Of a DNA stretch of 64,000 bases, positions 45,822 through 53,705 are shown piece after piece (the first letter of the stretch is position 1; every line of letters starts with the position of its first letter). Both the position numbers and the translations under genes were made by a program. The stretch is from assembly GCF_030372765.1 (NCBI RefSeq), contig NZ_JAUCMW010000007.1, positions 62,001 through 126,000 of the forward strand, in the 5' to 3' direction. The DNA comes from Labilibaculum sp. K2S (GTDB lineage Bacteria; Bacteroidota; Bacteroidia; Bacteroidales; Marinifilaceae). The notes below the pieces were generated by a model. It had not been told where the DNA came from. It did not search any database and saw only the letters and a list, made by a program, of their open reading frames with translations.

Positions 45822-46328
45822 TTAAAACAGCAGATATTGTTCTTTCGAAGGAGCAAGATCAATGTTTTCTATTTCCAGCAGCTTAGCCTTATTGGATAGT
45901 CCTCCGGCATAACCGGTTAGTTTCCCATTTTTCCCGATAACCCGATGACAAGGAATTATGATAGGAATTGGGTTTTTAGAATTAGCCATTCCTATTGCTC
46001 TGCAGGCAGAAGGTTTATGAATAGCTATGGCAATATCCTGATAAGAACATGTTTTCCCATATGGAATCTTTAGAAGTTGATTCCATATTTGTTTTTGAAA
46101 AGCAGTTCCATCAGGTGAGAGTTTTACATCAAATGTGCTTCTCTCATTGGCAAAGTAGGAAATTAATTGATCGGCAACTGTCTTTAATTTATTAGAATCT
46201 TTAGTCCAATTTGGTTTTATTTCATTTGATTGATTCTCTTCAGCAAACAGAATTTGTTTTAAACCACTATCATCTGCTACAAGCAATAAATTACCCACAG
46301 GAGACGGAAGAATATCGTAGTAGATCAT
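45822..46328 (-). CDS. ogt: Methylated-DNA--protein-cysteine methyltransferase
   Basis: A 168-residue suicide DNA repair enzyme that removes methyl groups from O6-methylguanine. The acceptor motif is IIPCHRVIGKNGKLTGYAGG, with the methyl-accepting Cys, and the helix-turn-helix region KIPYGKTCSYQDIAIAI precedes it. There is an N-terminal ribonuclease-like half and no AraC domain, so it is Ogt-type, not Ada. The start is ATG 46328, where the family fold begins (MIYYDILPSPVGNLLL); an upstream extension would overlap the tcdA gene. It is 98 nt after tcdA on the same strand. Confidence 0.92.
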   Translation of the reverse strand: MIYYDILPSPVGNLLLVADDSGLKQILFAEENQSNEIKPNWTKDSNKLKTVADQLISYFANERSTFDVKLSPDGTAFQKQIWNQLLKIPYGKTCSYQDIAIAIHKPSACRAIGMANSKNPIPIIIPCHRVIGKNGKLTGYAGGLSNKAKLLEIENIDLAPSKEQYLLF

Positions 46329-46426
46329 AGCAGTTGATTTAGAAAATAATGATGTGTTAATTCTTACCAATGTACTAATATTATAAAGAACAACAGTGAA
46401 TGTTGCTTTATGTACTGTGAAAATAA

Positions 46427-47146
46427 TTAATCTGATAATAAACCATTTATTACTACCGAAGAGCAGAAGCATCCGAATAGAGGAGGCATATATGAAATAG
46501 TACCTACATTTGATCTTTTATTTTTGCTTTCAGCGAGTATAACAGCATTTTTAGATACATCTTCTGGAGAAAAAACGACTTGTACGCCTTCGTGCACACC
46601 CAATTGGTGAAGTTTTTTACGAAGCATTCTAGCCAATTTGCAGTTATATGATTTTGAAATATCAGTAATCTGAATTTTCGTTGGATCCATTTTACCTCCT
46701 GCACCCATTGCACTCACAATTTTCAGATTGTTTTGTAAGCTATGGTAGATGAGAAAGATTTTAGGAGCTAAAGTATCTATTGCATCCAAAACGTAGTCGT
46801 ACTTTTTTTCTCGCAAAACTTCAATCATTCTTTCGTCATGAAGGTATTCGTTAAGTATGTTGAGTTTTAAATTCGGATTGATATCCAAAAGACGTTCGCC
46901 CATTACTTTCGCCTTATCTTTTCCTAAGTTACTAATACTTGCCGGCAGTTGACGATTTATATTTGTAATTTCAATATCATCGCCATCAACAATGGTCATT
47001 TCTCCAACTCCGGCGCGACATATTTGTTCTGCTGCGTAAGCTCCAACACCACCTAATCCAACAACCAGAACATGTGCATTTTTTAGCTTGTTCAATTTAT
47101 CATTTCCAAGAAGCAGTTCTGTTCTGCTAAGCCATTCTGTATTCAT
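46427..47146 (-). CDS. tcdA: tRNA threonylcarbamoyladenosine dehydratase (TcdA/CsdL)
   Basis: A 239-residue E1-like enzyme that cyclises the t6A base in tRNA to ct6A using ATP. The adenylation motif is VLVVGLGGVGAYAAEQICR (residues 25-43), followed by IVDGDDIEITNINRQ (Asp, Arg and Gln contacts) and DAIDTLAPKIFLI. The C-terminal KRSNVGTISYMPPLFGC keeps the conserved GTISYMP. At 239 residues it is slightly shorter than E. coli TcdA (268). Its ATG overlaps the tatD stop (ATGA), so they are coupled. Confidence 0.92.
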   Translation of the reverse strand: MNTEWLSRTELLLGNDKLNKLKNAHVLVVGLGGVGAYAAEQICRAGVGEMTIVDGDDIEITNINRQLPASISNLGKDKAKVMGERLLDINPNLKLNILNEYLHDERMIEVLREKKYDYVLDAIDTLAPKIFLIYHSLQNNLKIVSAMGAGGKMDPTKIQITDISKSYNCKLARMLRKKLHQLGVHEGVQVVFSPEDVSKNAVILAESKNKRSNVGTISYMPPLFGCFCSSVVINGLLSD

Positions 47147-47814
47147 AATCTATTAAAACAGGTTGTGAAATTTGATAATAATTCTTTTTTCAGATCCTCT
47201 ATTTCAAGGTTTTTTATAGTTGCTGCCTTTTTGTATAATACTTCAATATCTGTATCACTATCATCCGTTTCGAGAAATATATTTTTTGCAGGAAGCGTTT
47301 TGAAAATGTGTTGTAGATTCTCATTAATTAGTAAAGCCTTTCCAAATGAGATATAACATCCCAATTCTATTAAATCTTCGGCAATCTGTAAGTTTTTAAC
47401 AAATCCATGAATAATCCACGGAAGTTTAGTATTTGTTTTTTTACGAATGTTGATTATTTCTGAATAACACTTTACACAATGAATAATTACCGGTTTATTA
47501 AATTGATTGGCTACCTGCAATTGTTTCCAAAATACTTCTTCCTGAATGGAAAGAGGAGTTTCGATCATTCGATCAAGCCCTATTTCTCCAATGGCTAAAA
47601 CTGACGGGTATGAAGCCAAATTTGTCATTTCATTCAATGCTGAAGGAATGTTTGCGGACTTAATTGCCCATGGATGAATTCCTACAGAATAAGATACAGC
47701 TTGACTGTCCAACAGTTGTTCTTTTATCTGAATTGATAGGATAGAACGAACATTGGACTGAGAACTATAGTTATGCGTATGAATATTGATATAGGGTACC
47801 ACCGACAAAGTCAT
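47143..47814 (-). CDS. TatD family hydrolase
   Basis: A 223-residue TatD-type metal-dependent hydrolase. Ligands are seen as INIHTHNY (HxH), AIGEIGLD (Glu), VIIHCVK (His), WIIHGF (His) and FLETDDSD (Asp). It is about 30 residues shorter than the usual 255-260, mainly in the N-terminal part. TatD enzymes have 3'-5' DNase activity in E. coli; D-Tyr-tRNA deacylase activity has also been proposed. The promoter lies so close (see 47823-47853) that the mRNA would have almost no leader. It is the first gene of tatD-tcdA-ogt. Confidence 0.87.
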   Translation of the reverse strand: MTLSVVPYINIHTHNYSSQSNVRSILSIQIKEQLLDSQAVSYSVGIHPWAIKSANIPSALNEMTNLASYPSVLAIGEIGLDRMIETPLSIQEEVFWKQLQVANQFNKPVIIHCVKCYSEIINIRKKTNTKLPWIIHGFVKNLQIAEDLIELGCYISFGKALLINENLQHIFKTLPAKNIFLETDDSDTDIEVLYKKAATIKNLEIEDLKKELLSNFTTCFNRL

Positions 47815-47822
47815 TTTTTTGG

Positions 47823-47853
47823 CAAAAATACAAATATTGCTGATTGATCCAAA
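47823..47853 (-). promoter_or_regulatory. Promoter of the tatD-tcdA-ogt operon
   Basis: On the minus strand TTTG (47853-47850), a 19-nt spacer and TATTTTTG (47830-47823) match the Bacteroidota vegetative promoter exactly. The start codon at 47814 is only 8 nt past the -7 box, so the mRNA would begin almost at the ATG. Confidence 0.6.
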
Positions 47854-48084
47854 TTTCCTGCTTTAAGCAGGCTGTCTTGACTGTATAACGTTTTAATAAC
47901 TTGTGCTTTGAGTAATTGGAAGTGTGAATTTGTTTAATTTAGAATAAAAAATACACCGTAAGCCTTGCAAAAGCAGAGATTCTTCCTTAGCTTGCAAGTA
48001 ATAAGAGAACGTTCTTTGGAAATAAGATAATAGCATACCGCATTAATTATCGATTGTTAAACTCAACATTTATAAGATACCGAG

Positions 48085-48213
48085 AAAGCTACATGCTTGC
48101 TAAAGCGGGCCCCAACCTTCGGGTTGTTTCGACACAGGGGATACTTGATCAGGCTGGCACTCAAATCCTGTCATTTAGGAGTTTAAAATCCTATTAATTA
48201 GTGCGGTTTTTTT
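48085..48213 (+). ncRNA. Candidate structured RNA, unidentified
   Basis: A GC-rich island in an AT-rich 471-bp gap (47815-48285). It contains GCTT/AAGC, then an outer CCCC/GGGG pair (48110-48140) enclosing CAACC-TTCG-GGTTG, a UUCG-capped stem; then TGATCAGG/CCTGTCA (one bulge), and finally GCACT/AGTGC enclosing TAGGA/TCCTA and followed by GGTTTTTTT (to 48213), a good intrinsic terminator. This fits a transcript of about 130 nt on the plus strand. I do not recognise tmRNA, RNase P, SRP or 6S landmarks. The promoter is unclear. The rest of the gap is AT-rich and holds the tatD promoter. Confidence 0.5.
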
Positions 48214-48285
48214 ATGCTTTTTTTTCAATGTGGGGATTGTGTAAATTTCCATCTAATCAAGTAGATATACTCAATACTCATTTAA

Positions 48286-48942
48286 TTAGAGTGTTTTATA
48301 CGCTTGAAGTTTTTCTTGTTTTATGAGGTATTTGGTACCTCCTTCATAAAAGTTTAATTCAATAACATTCCAGCAAATTAGTTTCACTAATATTCGTTCT
48401 GCCTTGTAACGACTAATCTTTGCAATTCTGCAAAATTGATTGAGACTAATCTCTTGATTACGATTAAGGTATTTCATTAGAACAGCCTCTGTTTCGGTGT
48501 ATTTTAAATAGGTACCGATTGGTTTTGACTTTTGTTTCCAAACTTCAAGAAGAACTTTGTTTGCCAGAATATTTTCATCATCTCTTCGAAGGTACGCCAA
48601 CCATTTTCCTTTTTCATTTTCGGCATAATGAGGCATTTTTTCGGAAGGCAGCACAGTGATTTCCAAAACATTTTTTCCGTTTATTTGCCAGACTTTACTC
48701 TCGAAAGTAATTTTAGGACGACTGTACATATCAGCCGCAGCTTTTATCATGTGGAATTCTTCTTCTACTTTTGCTCCGGCAATTTTCCCATTGTCTTTCA
48801 CACCAATAAGTAATTTCCCACCATCGGTATTGGCAAAAGCAGATAATGATCTGGCAATTTTTCGGGAATCAGTAATGCAGAATTTAAAATCCTGTTGCTG
48901 ATGTTCTCCTTCACGAATTAGTTTTTCTATATAGTGAACCAT
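48286..48942 (-). CDS. AlbA_2 (Schlafen-type) domain protein
   Basis: A 218-residue protein with an N-terminal AlbA_2 domain: EGEHQQQDFKFCITDSRKIARSL and SAFANTDGGKLLIGVKDNG (residues 12-51), a putative nucleic-acid or nucleotide-binding module found in transcriptional regulators and Schlafen-like proteins. The C-terminal third (about 150-215) has a winged-helix look (NQEISLNQFCRIAKISRYKAERILVK). It is probably a DNA-binding regulator, but target and ligand are unknown. It follows the U32 gene by 39 nt on the same strand and is likely cotranscribed. Confidence 0.8.
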   Translation of the reverse strand: MVHYIEKLIREGEHQQQDFKFCITDSRKIARSLSAFANTDGGKLLIGVKDNGKIAGAKVEEEFHMIKAAADMYSRPKITFESKVWQINGKNVLEITVLPSEKMPHYAENEKGKWLAYLRRDDENILANKVLLEVWKQKSKPIGTYLKYTETEAVLMKYLNRNQEISLNQFCRIAKISRYKAERILVKLICWNVIELNFYEGGTKYLIKQEKLQAYKTL

Positions 48943-48981
48943 AGCTAAAATCCTTAAATAGGGTTCGAATCTGAGTTAGTT

Positions 48982-50802
48982 CTATTCAAAAATGATTTTC
49001 ATTTCGCAACGCTGGCACTGAAATTCAAGCTTGTAACGGTTTTTATTATCAACAAGATACAGAGGCCGATTTGTTTTTTGTCCTGTACTCATCTCTTTGT
49101 TACACAAACCAAATTCATGACGCAAACAATGCTTTGTGGTCATGATTGTTTTCCCTTTGAAATTGGATTGTAATTCAAAACCTTTTTCGATTTTTTCGAC
49201 CCCGCACTTGTGATAAAACTCTTCGGCCTTACAATTGACCACATTACCCATATAATTCAGGTTTTTTGTATGATATTTGGGATGCGATATTAGCGCTTTC
49301 GTTTGGGGTTGTTGAAATGCACTAAGTCGACTTTCAGTTAAAGAATCAAGAACCTGTCGGCGCAACTCATTAAGCACTTTGGCCTGAACAAAGGGTGCTT
49401 CGGTAAAGTTGGTTTCAATGGAATTGATCGAGTAGATTGAATCTCCTGATTTCGATAATTGATTTTTAAGATTAGTAATAGCCATTTCTGCATTGCGAGC
49501 CAATTCAAACTCGTCCTTAAGTTGAGCAGAAGCACTAATGCCGTCTTCATCTGCAGCAAATAGGGTCAGAATATTTTCTTTAAATTCCAGAAAAAGATCC
49601 ACTGAAATTCTTCTAATAGAGTTGTCTTTTTTAAGAATTTTGGCAAATTCGTGATCGTTATTACGATACAAAACAGCACCTTTAACCAGCATACTCATCT
49701 CATTCGGGAAAACCTGTTTCCCCTTTACTCCATTCACCAGAATTCCTTTTAACAGCTTGTTGTGATTAAAAAAGCAAAGGCCATCACCGTTGTGAATTTC
49801 AAATTTGGTGTCAATTATAAAATGATCTTTTCGAACAGCTGCAATCTTACCAATTTCTTTTCCTAATGATTTTGGCGTATGGAAATTTGCAATTTCGGGA
49901 ATTCTACCTGTAAAAAAGTAGTTTGTAAACCCCCGGTTAAAAGTTCTCTCTAAATCCGGTTCAAAGTTTGGTTTGATTGTCCCCGACGATGCTTTTCTGA
50001 ATTCTTTTTTTTTTGCAAAAACATCATCTAATTCTTTTCTGTAATAGCTGGTAACATTCTTTAGGTAGGAGCTGTCTTTTAAACGCCCCTCAATTTTCAG
50101 AGAGCAAATTCCGCTTTCCACCAATTCTTTCATATGACCGGAGAGATTCAGGTCTTTTAAAGAGAGCAGGTGTTTGTCTTTCGCAATTACTTTTCCTTCT
50201 CCGTCAACCAAATCGTATTTCATACGGCAAGCCTGACTGCATTCTCCGCGATTTGCCGATCGGCCACCAATGGCATGAGAGAAATAGCACTGCCCACTAA
50301 GTGAAACACATAATGCTCCGTGAATAAAATATTCAAGCTCTACTGTGGTATTTTTGCGGATTTCTTTAATCTGATCCAGGGAAAGCTCCCGGGCAAGAAT
50401 AATTCTTTTAAATCCAACTTGTTCCAAAAATTTAATCCGATCGAGATCGTAATTATGAGTTTGGGTGCTGGCATGAAGTTCGATAGGCGGAAGATTCATT
50501 TCCAGAATACCCATGTCCTGAACAATTAAAGCATCAGCGCCAAGTTTATAAAGTTGATGAATTAGCTCTTCAGCTTCTTTTAATTCATTGTCATATAGAA
50601 TCGTATTCATCGTGATGAATACTTTTGCCCAGTATTTATGAGCATATTTAATCAACTCTCCAATATCTTCGAGAGTATTTCCTGCGGCGGATCGGGCACC
50701 AAATCTAGGTGCACCAATATATATAGCATCAGCTCCGTAATTAATGGCAGCCATTCCTGTTTCCAGATTTTTGGCTGGAGCTAATAGTTCAATTTGTTTC
50801 AT
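48982..50802 (-). CDS. U32 family protein (TrhP/RlhA-like)
   Basis: A 606-residue U32 family protein. It opens with KQIELLAPAKNLETGMAAIN and the barrel continues AIYIGAPRFGARSAAGN, IVQDMGILEMNLPPIELHAS and LARELSLDQIKEIRKN. The iron-sulfur motif is CYFSHAIGGRSANRGECSQACR, and SLKIEGRLKDSSYLKN follows. The C-terminus adds KHCLRHEFGLCNKE and a final CQRCEM pair. Family members in E. coli take part in tRNA or rRNA hydroxylation. The start is ATG 50802, after a shared leader element whose downstream part is altered; the 12 codons upstream belong to that leader. Confidence 0.88.
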   Translation of the reverse strand: MKQIELLAPAKNLETGMAAINYGADAIYIGAPRFGARSAAGNTLEDIGELIKYAHKYWAKVFITMNTILYDNELKEAEELIHQLYKLGADALIVQDMGILEMNLPPIELHASTQTHNYDLDRIKFLEQVGFKRIILARELSLDQIKEIRKNTTVELEYFIHGALCVSLSGQCYFSHAIGGRSANRGECSQACRMKYDLVDGEGKVIAKDKHLLSLKDLNLSGHMKELVESGICSLKIEGRLKDSSYLKNVTSYYRKELDDVFAKKKEFRKASSGTIKPNFEPDLERTFNRGFTNYFFTGRIPEIANFHTPKSLGKEIGKIAAVRKDHFIIDTKFEIHNGDGLCFFNHNKLLKGILVNGVKGKQVFPNEMSMLVKGAVLYRNNDHEFAKILKKDNSIRRISVDLFLEFKENILTLFAADEDGISASAQLKDEFELARNAEMAITNLKNQLSKSGDSIYSINSIETNFTEAPFVQAKVLNELRRQVLDSLTESRLSAFQQPQTKALISHPKYHTKNLNYMGNVVNCKAEEFYHKCGVEKIEKGFELQSNFKGKTIMTTKHCLRHEFGLCNKEMSTGQKTNRPLYLVDNKNRYKLEFQCQRCEMKIIFE

Positions 50803-50875
50803 GTGTCTGAAATTGTTTAAAGTTGTCAGCATGCTCATGTATGAGTTAATAATTATTTTCTCATGAACGTTTCAT
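50803..50875 (-). promoter_or_regulatory. Shared leader element, copy 4 (before the U32 gene; truncated)
   Basis: Palindrome ATGAAACGTTCAT (50875-50863), AAAATAATTATTAACTCAT and the hairpin CTCAT/ATGAG are almost identical to the batE copy, but the second half is different: GATTATTT and TAAGTTCCAT are missing and the start codon follows after CTGACAACTTTAAACAATT. It is 60-70 nt long in total instead of about 95. Confidence 0.6.
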
Positions 50876-51058
50876 TCTTTTCAATTTTTAGCGAAGATAC
50901 GAACCAATGTTGAGATCAATAGAAATTCAACTTGATTGTTTTCTTGCTCAGTAATAAATAGCAACTATAAATTCATTTATACTTATCTCTAATATTTCTT
51001 TTTTTAGAAATCAGAATCTTATTTATATCTTGATTAAATAAAAATAACGAAAAAGAAG

Positions 51059-52147
51059 ATGAATAAAAATACATTATTAACTCCTCTTACGATTGGTAAA
51101 ATCGAATTGGGAAATAGAATGGTGATGGCTCCAATGACCAGAAACAGAGCCGGAGAAGGAAATGTTCCGAGCAAATTAATGGCAGAGTATTATCAACAAA
51201 GATCAGGAGCAGGATTGATTATCACAGAGGCCAGTCAAATCTCACCTCAGGGAGTGGGTTATCCGGCAACGCCTGGAATTTATAGTAAAGAACAGGTGGA
51301 CGGTTGGAAACAAATTACAAAAGCTGTTCACGATAAAGGCGGGAAGATATTTATTCAACTTTGGCATGTTGGGCGGATTTCGCATCCCGATTTTCACAAT
51401 GGAGAATTGCCAGTATCACCTTCCGCTATTCGTCCGGCAGGACAAGCATTTACTTATGAGGGATTAAAGGATTTTGTGACTCCCAGAGCTTTGGAAACAG
51501 ATGAGATCGAATCTATTGTTGAGGATTTTAAAAATGCCTCAAAAAATGCGAAGGATGCAGGTTTTGACGGGATTGAAATTCATGCGGCAAATGGTTATTT
51601 AATCGATCAGTTTTTAGAAGATAAAACAAATCACCGAACCGATAAATATGGTGGAACAGTAGAGAACCGAGCTCGCTTTCTGTTTGAAGTTTTAGATGCA
51701 ACACTGCAGGTTTGGGATTCTTCATCGGTAGGTATTCGTCTTTCTCCCAGTGGTTTATTTAATGATATGGGAGATTCGAATCCAACATCAATCTTTAATT
51801 ATGTGATTGATAAATTGAATGTATATGATCTTTCTTATTTGCATTTGATTGAATCTTTGATGCCTCTTGATGATCATCCGCAATTGATTAAAGATGTAGC
51901 CGGTTATTACAGGAAACAGTACAAGGGCATTCGAATGGTGAATGGAGGATTTACGAAAGAGACAGGTCATGAAGCAATTGCTTCGAAAAAAGCAGAATTG
52001 GTTTCTTTTGGAGTACCCTATTTAGCCAATCCTGATTTAGAAAAACGATTTGAACAAGGTGCTGAATTGAATGCAGCTAATAAAGAAACTTTTTACGGGG
52101 GTAACGAAGTTGGATATACAGATTATCCGGCTCTGGCATTGATCTAA
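51059..52147 (+). CDS. Old Yellow Enzyme family alkene reductase
   Basis: A 362-residue FMN-dependent NAD(P)H oxidoreductase that reduces activated alkenes (and possibly nitro compounds). Motifs are MVMAPMTRNRA (FMN loop), LWHVGRISHPDFHNG, DGIEIHAANGYLIDQFLED and NHRTDKYGGTVENRARFLFEV, all typical of the NemA/OYE family. The final part GGNEVGYTDYPALALI is the usual C-terminus. It is a stand-alone gene: a leader of no clear promoter, and a strong terminator 5 nt after the stop. Confidence 0.93.
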   Translation: MNKNTLLTPLTIGKIELGNRMVMAPMTRNRAGEGNVPSKLMAEYYQQRSGAGLIITEASQISPQGVGYPATPGIYSKEQVDGWKQITKAVHDKGGKIFIQLWHVGRISHPDFHNGELPVSPSAIRPAGQAFTYEGLKDFVTPRALETDEIESIVEDFKNASKNAKDAGFDGIEIHAANGYLIDQFLEDKTNHRTDKYGGTVENRARFLFEVLDATLQVWDSSSVGIRLSPSGLFNDMGDSNPTSIFNYVIDKLNVYDLSYLHLIESLMPLDDHPQLIKDVAGYYRKQYKGIRMVNGGFTKETGHEAIASKKAELVSFGVPYLANPDLEKRFEQGAELNAANKETFYGGNEVGYTDYPALALI

Positions 52148-52151
52148 CATT

Positions 52152-52185
52152 AAAAGCTCCGAATGAAAATTCGGAGCTTTTTTTT
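52152..52185 (+). terminator. Intrinsic terminator after the OYE gene
   Basis: A 12-bp stem AAAGCTCCGAAT/ATTCGGAGCTTT with a GAAA tetraloop and a T-run (52178-52185). It overlaps the stop of the convergent PLP gene. Confidence 0.9.
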
Positions 52186-53689
52186 AGAATTGATTGAAGG
52201 CTTTTTCGAAAATGCTGACTAATTCTTCGATTGGCTCAGTGCCGACTGATATGCGCACCAATTCCCAATTTATTTCCTTTTCAGTAAGTAGTTTTCGTCC
52301 TTCTCCGGTTTTAATTAAATCGTAATGAGCCAAGTAAAAATAAGGCATTACCAATGTGAATTCTGTGCCAAGACTTGGACCTTTCGGAAGTTCCAGAGCA
52401 TCATAGAACTTTTCAATTGAACCATCAAATTCAATAGAAATTAAACCGGCATAGTTGTTTTTTTCTTTCTCAATTTTAGAATAGTTAGCCTTGTTTTTTT
52501 TATTGTGCGACCAATTTACCGTCTTTACGATGGGATGGGATTCGAAAAAACGAGCCAATTCGAATACATTTTTTCGAATCGATTTAACTCTCGATTCCAT
52601 ACCCGAAATTTGAAATGCAATTCTTTCCAAATCTCTTCTGTATAATTCTTGTTGATAAGGTTTTAAATCAACAAAGTTGTTTTTTATCCAATTCGAATTG
52701 GGATTTGATACAACACAACCAGCCATAACATCAGCCATTCCCGATGCAAATTTTGTGAGGCTTTCCACAGCAAAATCGCAGTAAGGCAGATAATTCATAT
52801 TCACGCATGTCCCAATGGTTCCATCCACAATTAATGGGATATCGAGTTTACTTAGATGCGAATATAGAAAAGGTAAATTAGGAGTATGAAGAAAAGGATT
52901 GGTTGGGATTTCGGTAAATACTGCTGCAATTTCTTCTTTGTTAGCTTCAATAACCAATAGTAATTCTTTCTCATCATAAACAGAGATTACCTCAAAATAA
53001 GATTCACTGTACTTTCTTAAAATATCTATGGTATCGGTATATAACCAGCCATATTGAATGAAAATAGCGGACTTTTTCAGCTTTTGAATTTGATTAATGC
53101 CCTCAAAAAGAGAATATATCGCATTCATTCCACTCGAAAAGAGTTCAATGTTTTGATTCTTATCAAGTAGGAACTGCTTTTGGAGTTCTTGCTTAATGTG
53201 CTGTTCCGGATTATTAGAAAATATTTCCTCCTGTTGCGGATTGCTTATGAGCTTTAACTTGAGTAGGAAATCCTCTAATTGTCTTGAAAAAACTTTGTGC
53301 CCGGTATGTTGAACAAAGTCACATGCTTTTTTAAGAGTCGGATATTTTGAATCAACAGAAATAGCGAAGATTCCGTTTAATTCATATTTTTTGAAATCAG
53401 GTTCAAAAAAATGGCTCACAAGTTGGCAGGAAGATTTTGAAGGAAACAGGAAAACATGTTTCTCTTCGTTAATTGAAAAATGAGCCTTAAAATATTCAAT
53501 AACCTTTGTTTCGTAAGGATGACAGAAAAAGCGGGGATAGCCTGTTTCCATGCAATTTCGCCAGTTATTCTGATTTTCTTCATAGGAATACACATCCTGA
53601 ATGCTAGGAAGACTAACAGAAATTGCGTGAACATTGTTCGGTGGAATCGATTTTCCGCAAGCTATGTTTCGGTATGGGTTTTTGGTCAT
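52184..53689 (-). CDS. Divergent Cys/Met metabolism-type PLP enzyme with N-terminal extension
   Basis: A 501-residue protein. The C-terminal 350 residues follow the fold-type I pattern of cystathionine gamma-synthase enzymes: IPLIVDGTIGTCVNMNY (PLP Asp), DFAVESLTKFASGMADVMAG (PLP Lys in ESLTKFASG) and a C-terminal small domain with ISIEFDGSIEKFYD. The first 130 residues (NPYRNIACGKSIPPNNVHAIS) do not align with the canonical enzymes. Given the preceding canonical paralog 16 nt upstream, it may be a second enzyme of sulfur amino acid synthesis or a non-catalytic partner. Substrate unknown. Confidence 0.75.
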   Translation of the reverse strand: MTKNPYRNIACGKSIPPNNVHAISVSLPSIQDVYSYEENQNNWRNCMETGYPRFFCHPYETKVIEYFKAHFSINEEKHVFLFPSKSSCQLVSHFFEPDFKKYELNGIFAISVDSKYPTLKKACDFVQHTGHKVFSRQLEDFLLKLKLISNPQQEEIFSNNPEQHIKQELQKQFLLDKNQNIELFSSGMNAIYSLFEGINQIQKLKKSAIFIQYGWLYTDTIDILRKYSESYFEVISVYDEKELLLVIEANKEEIAAVFTEIPTNPFLHTPNLPFLYSHLSKLDIPLIVDGTIGTCVNMNYLPYCDFAVESLTKFASGMADVMAGCVVSNPNSNWIKNNFVDLKPYQQELYRRDLERIAFQISGMESRVKSIRKNVFELARFFESHPIVKTVNWSHNKKNKANYSKIEKEKNNYAGLISIEFDGSIEKFYDALELPKGPSLGTEFTLVMPYFYLAHYDLIKTGEGRKLLTEKEINWELVRISVGTEPIEELVSIFEKAFNQF

Positions 53690-53705
53690 ATTTTTTCAGA
53701 AAGAA

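Noticed and set aside
48085..48213. tRNA or tRNA-like T-arm (GGCACTCAAATCC) in the GC island
   Set aside because: The arm does not pair as a tRNA T-stem, and there is no acceptor stem or CCA context.
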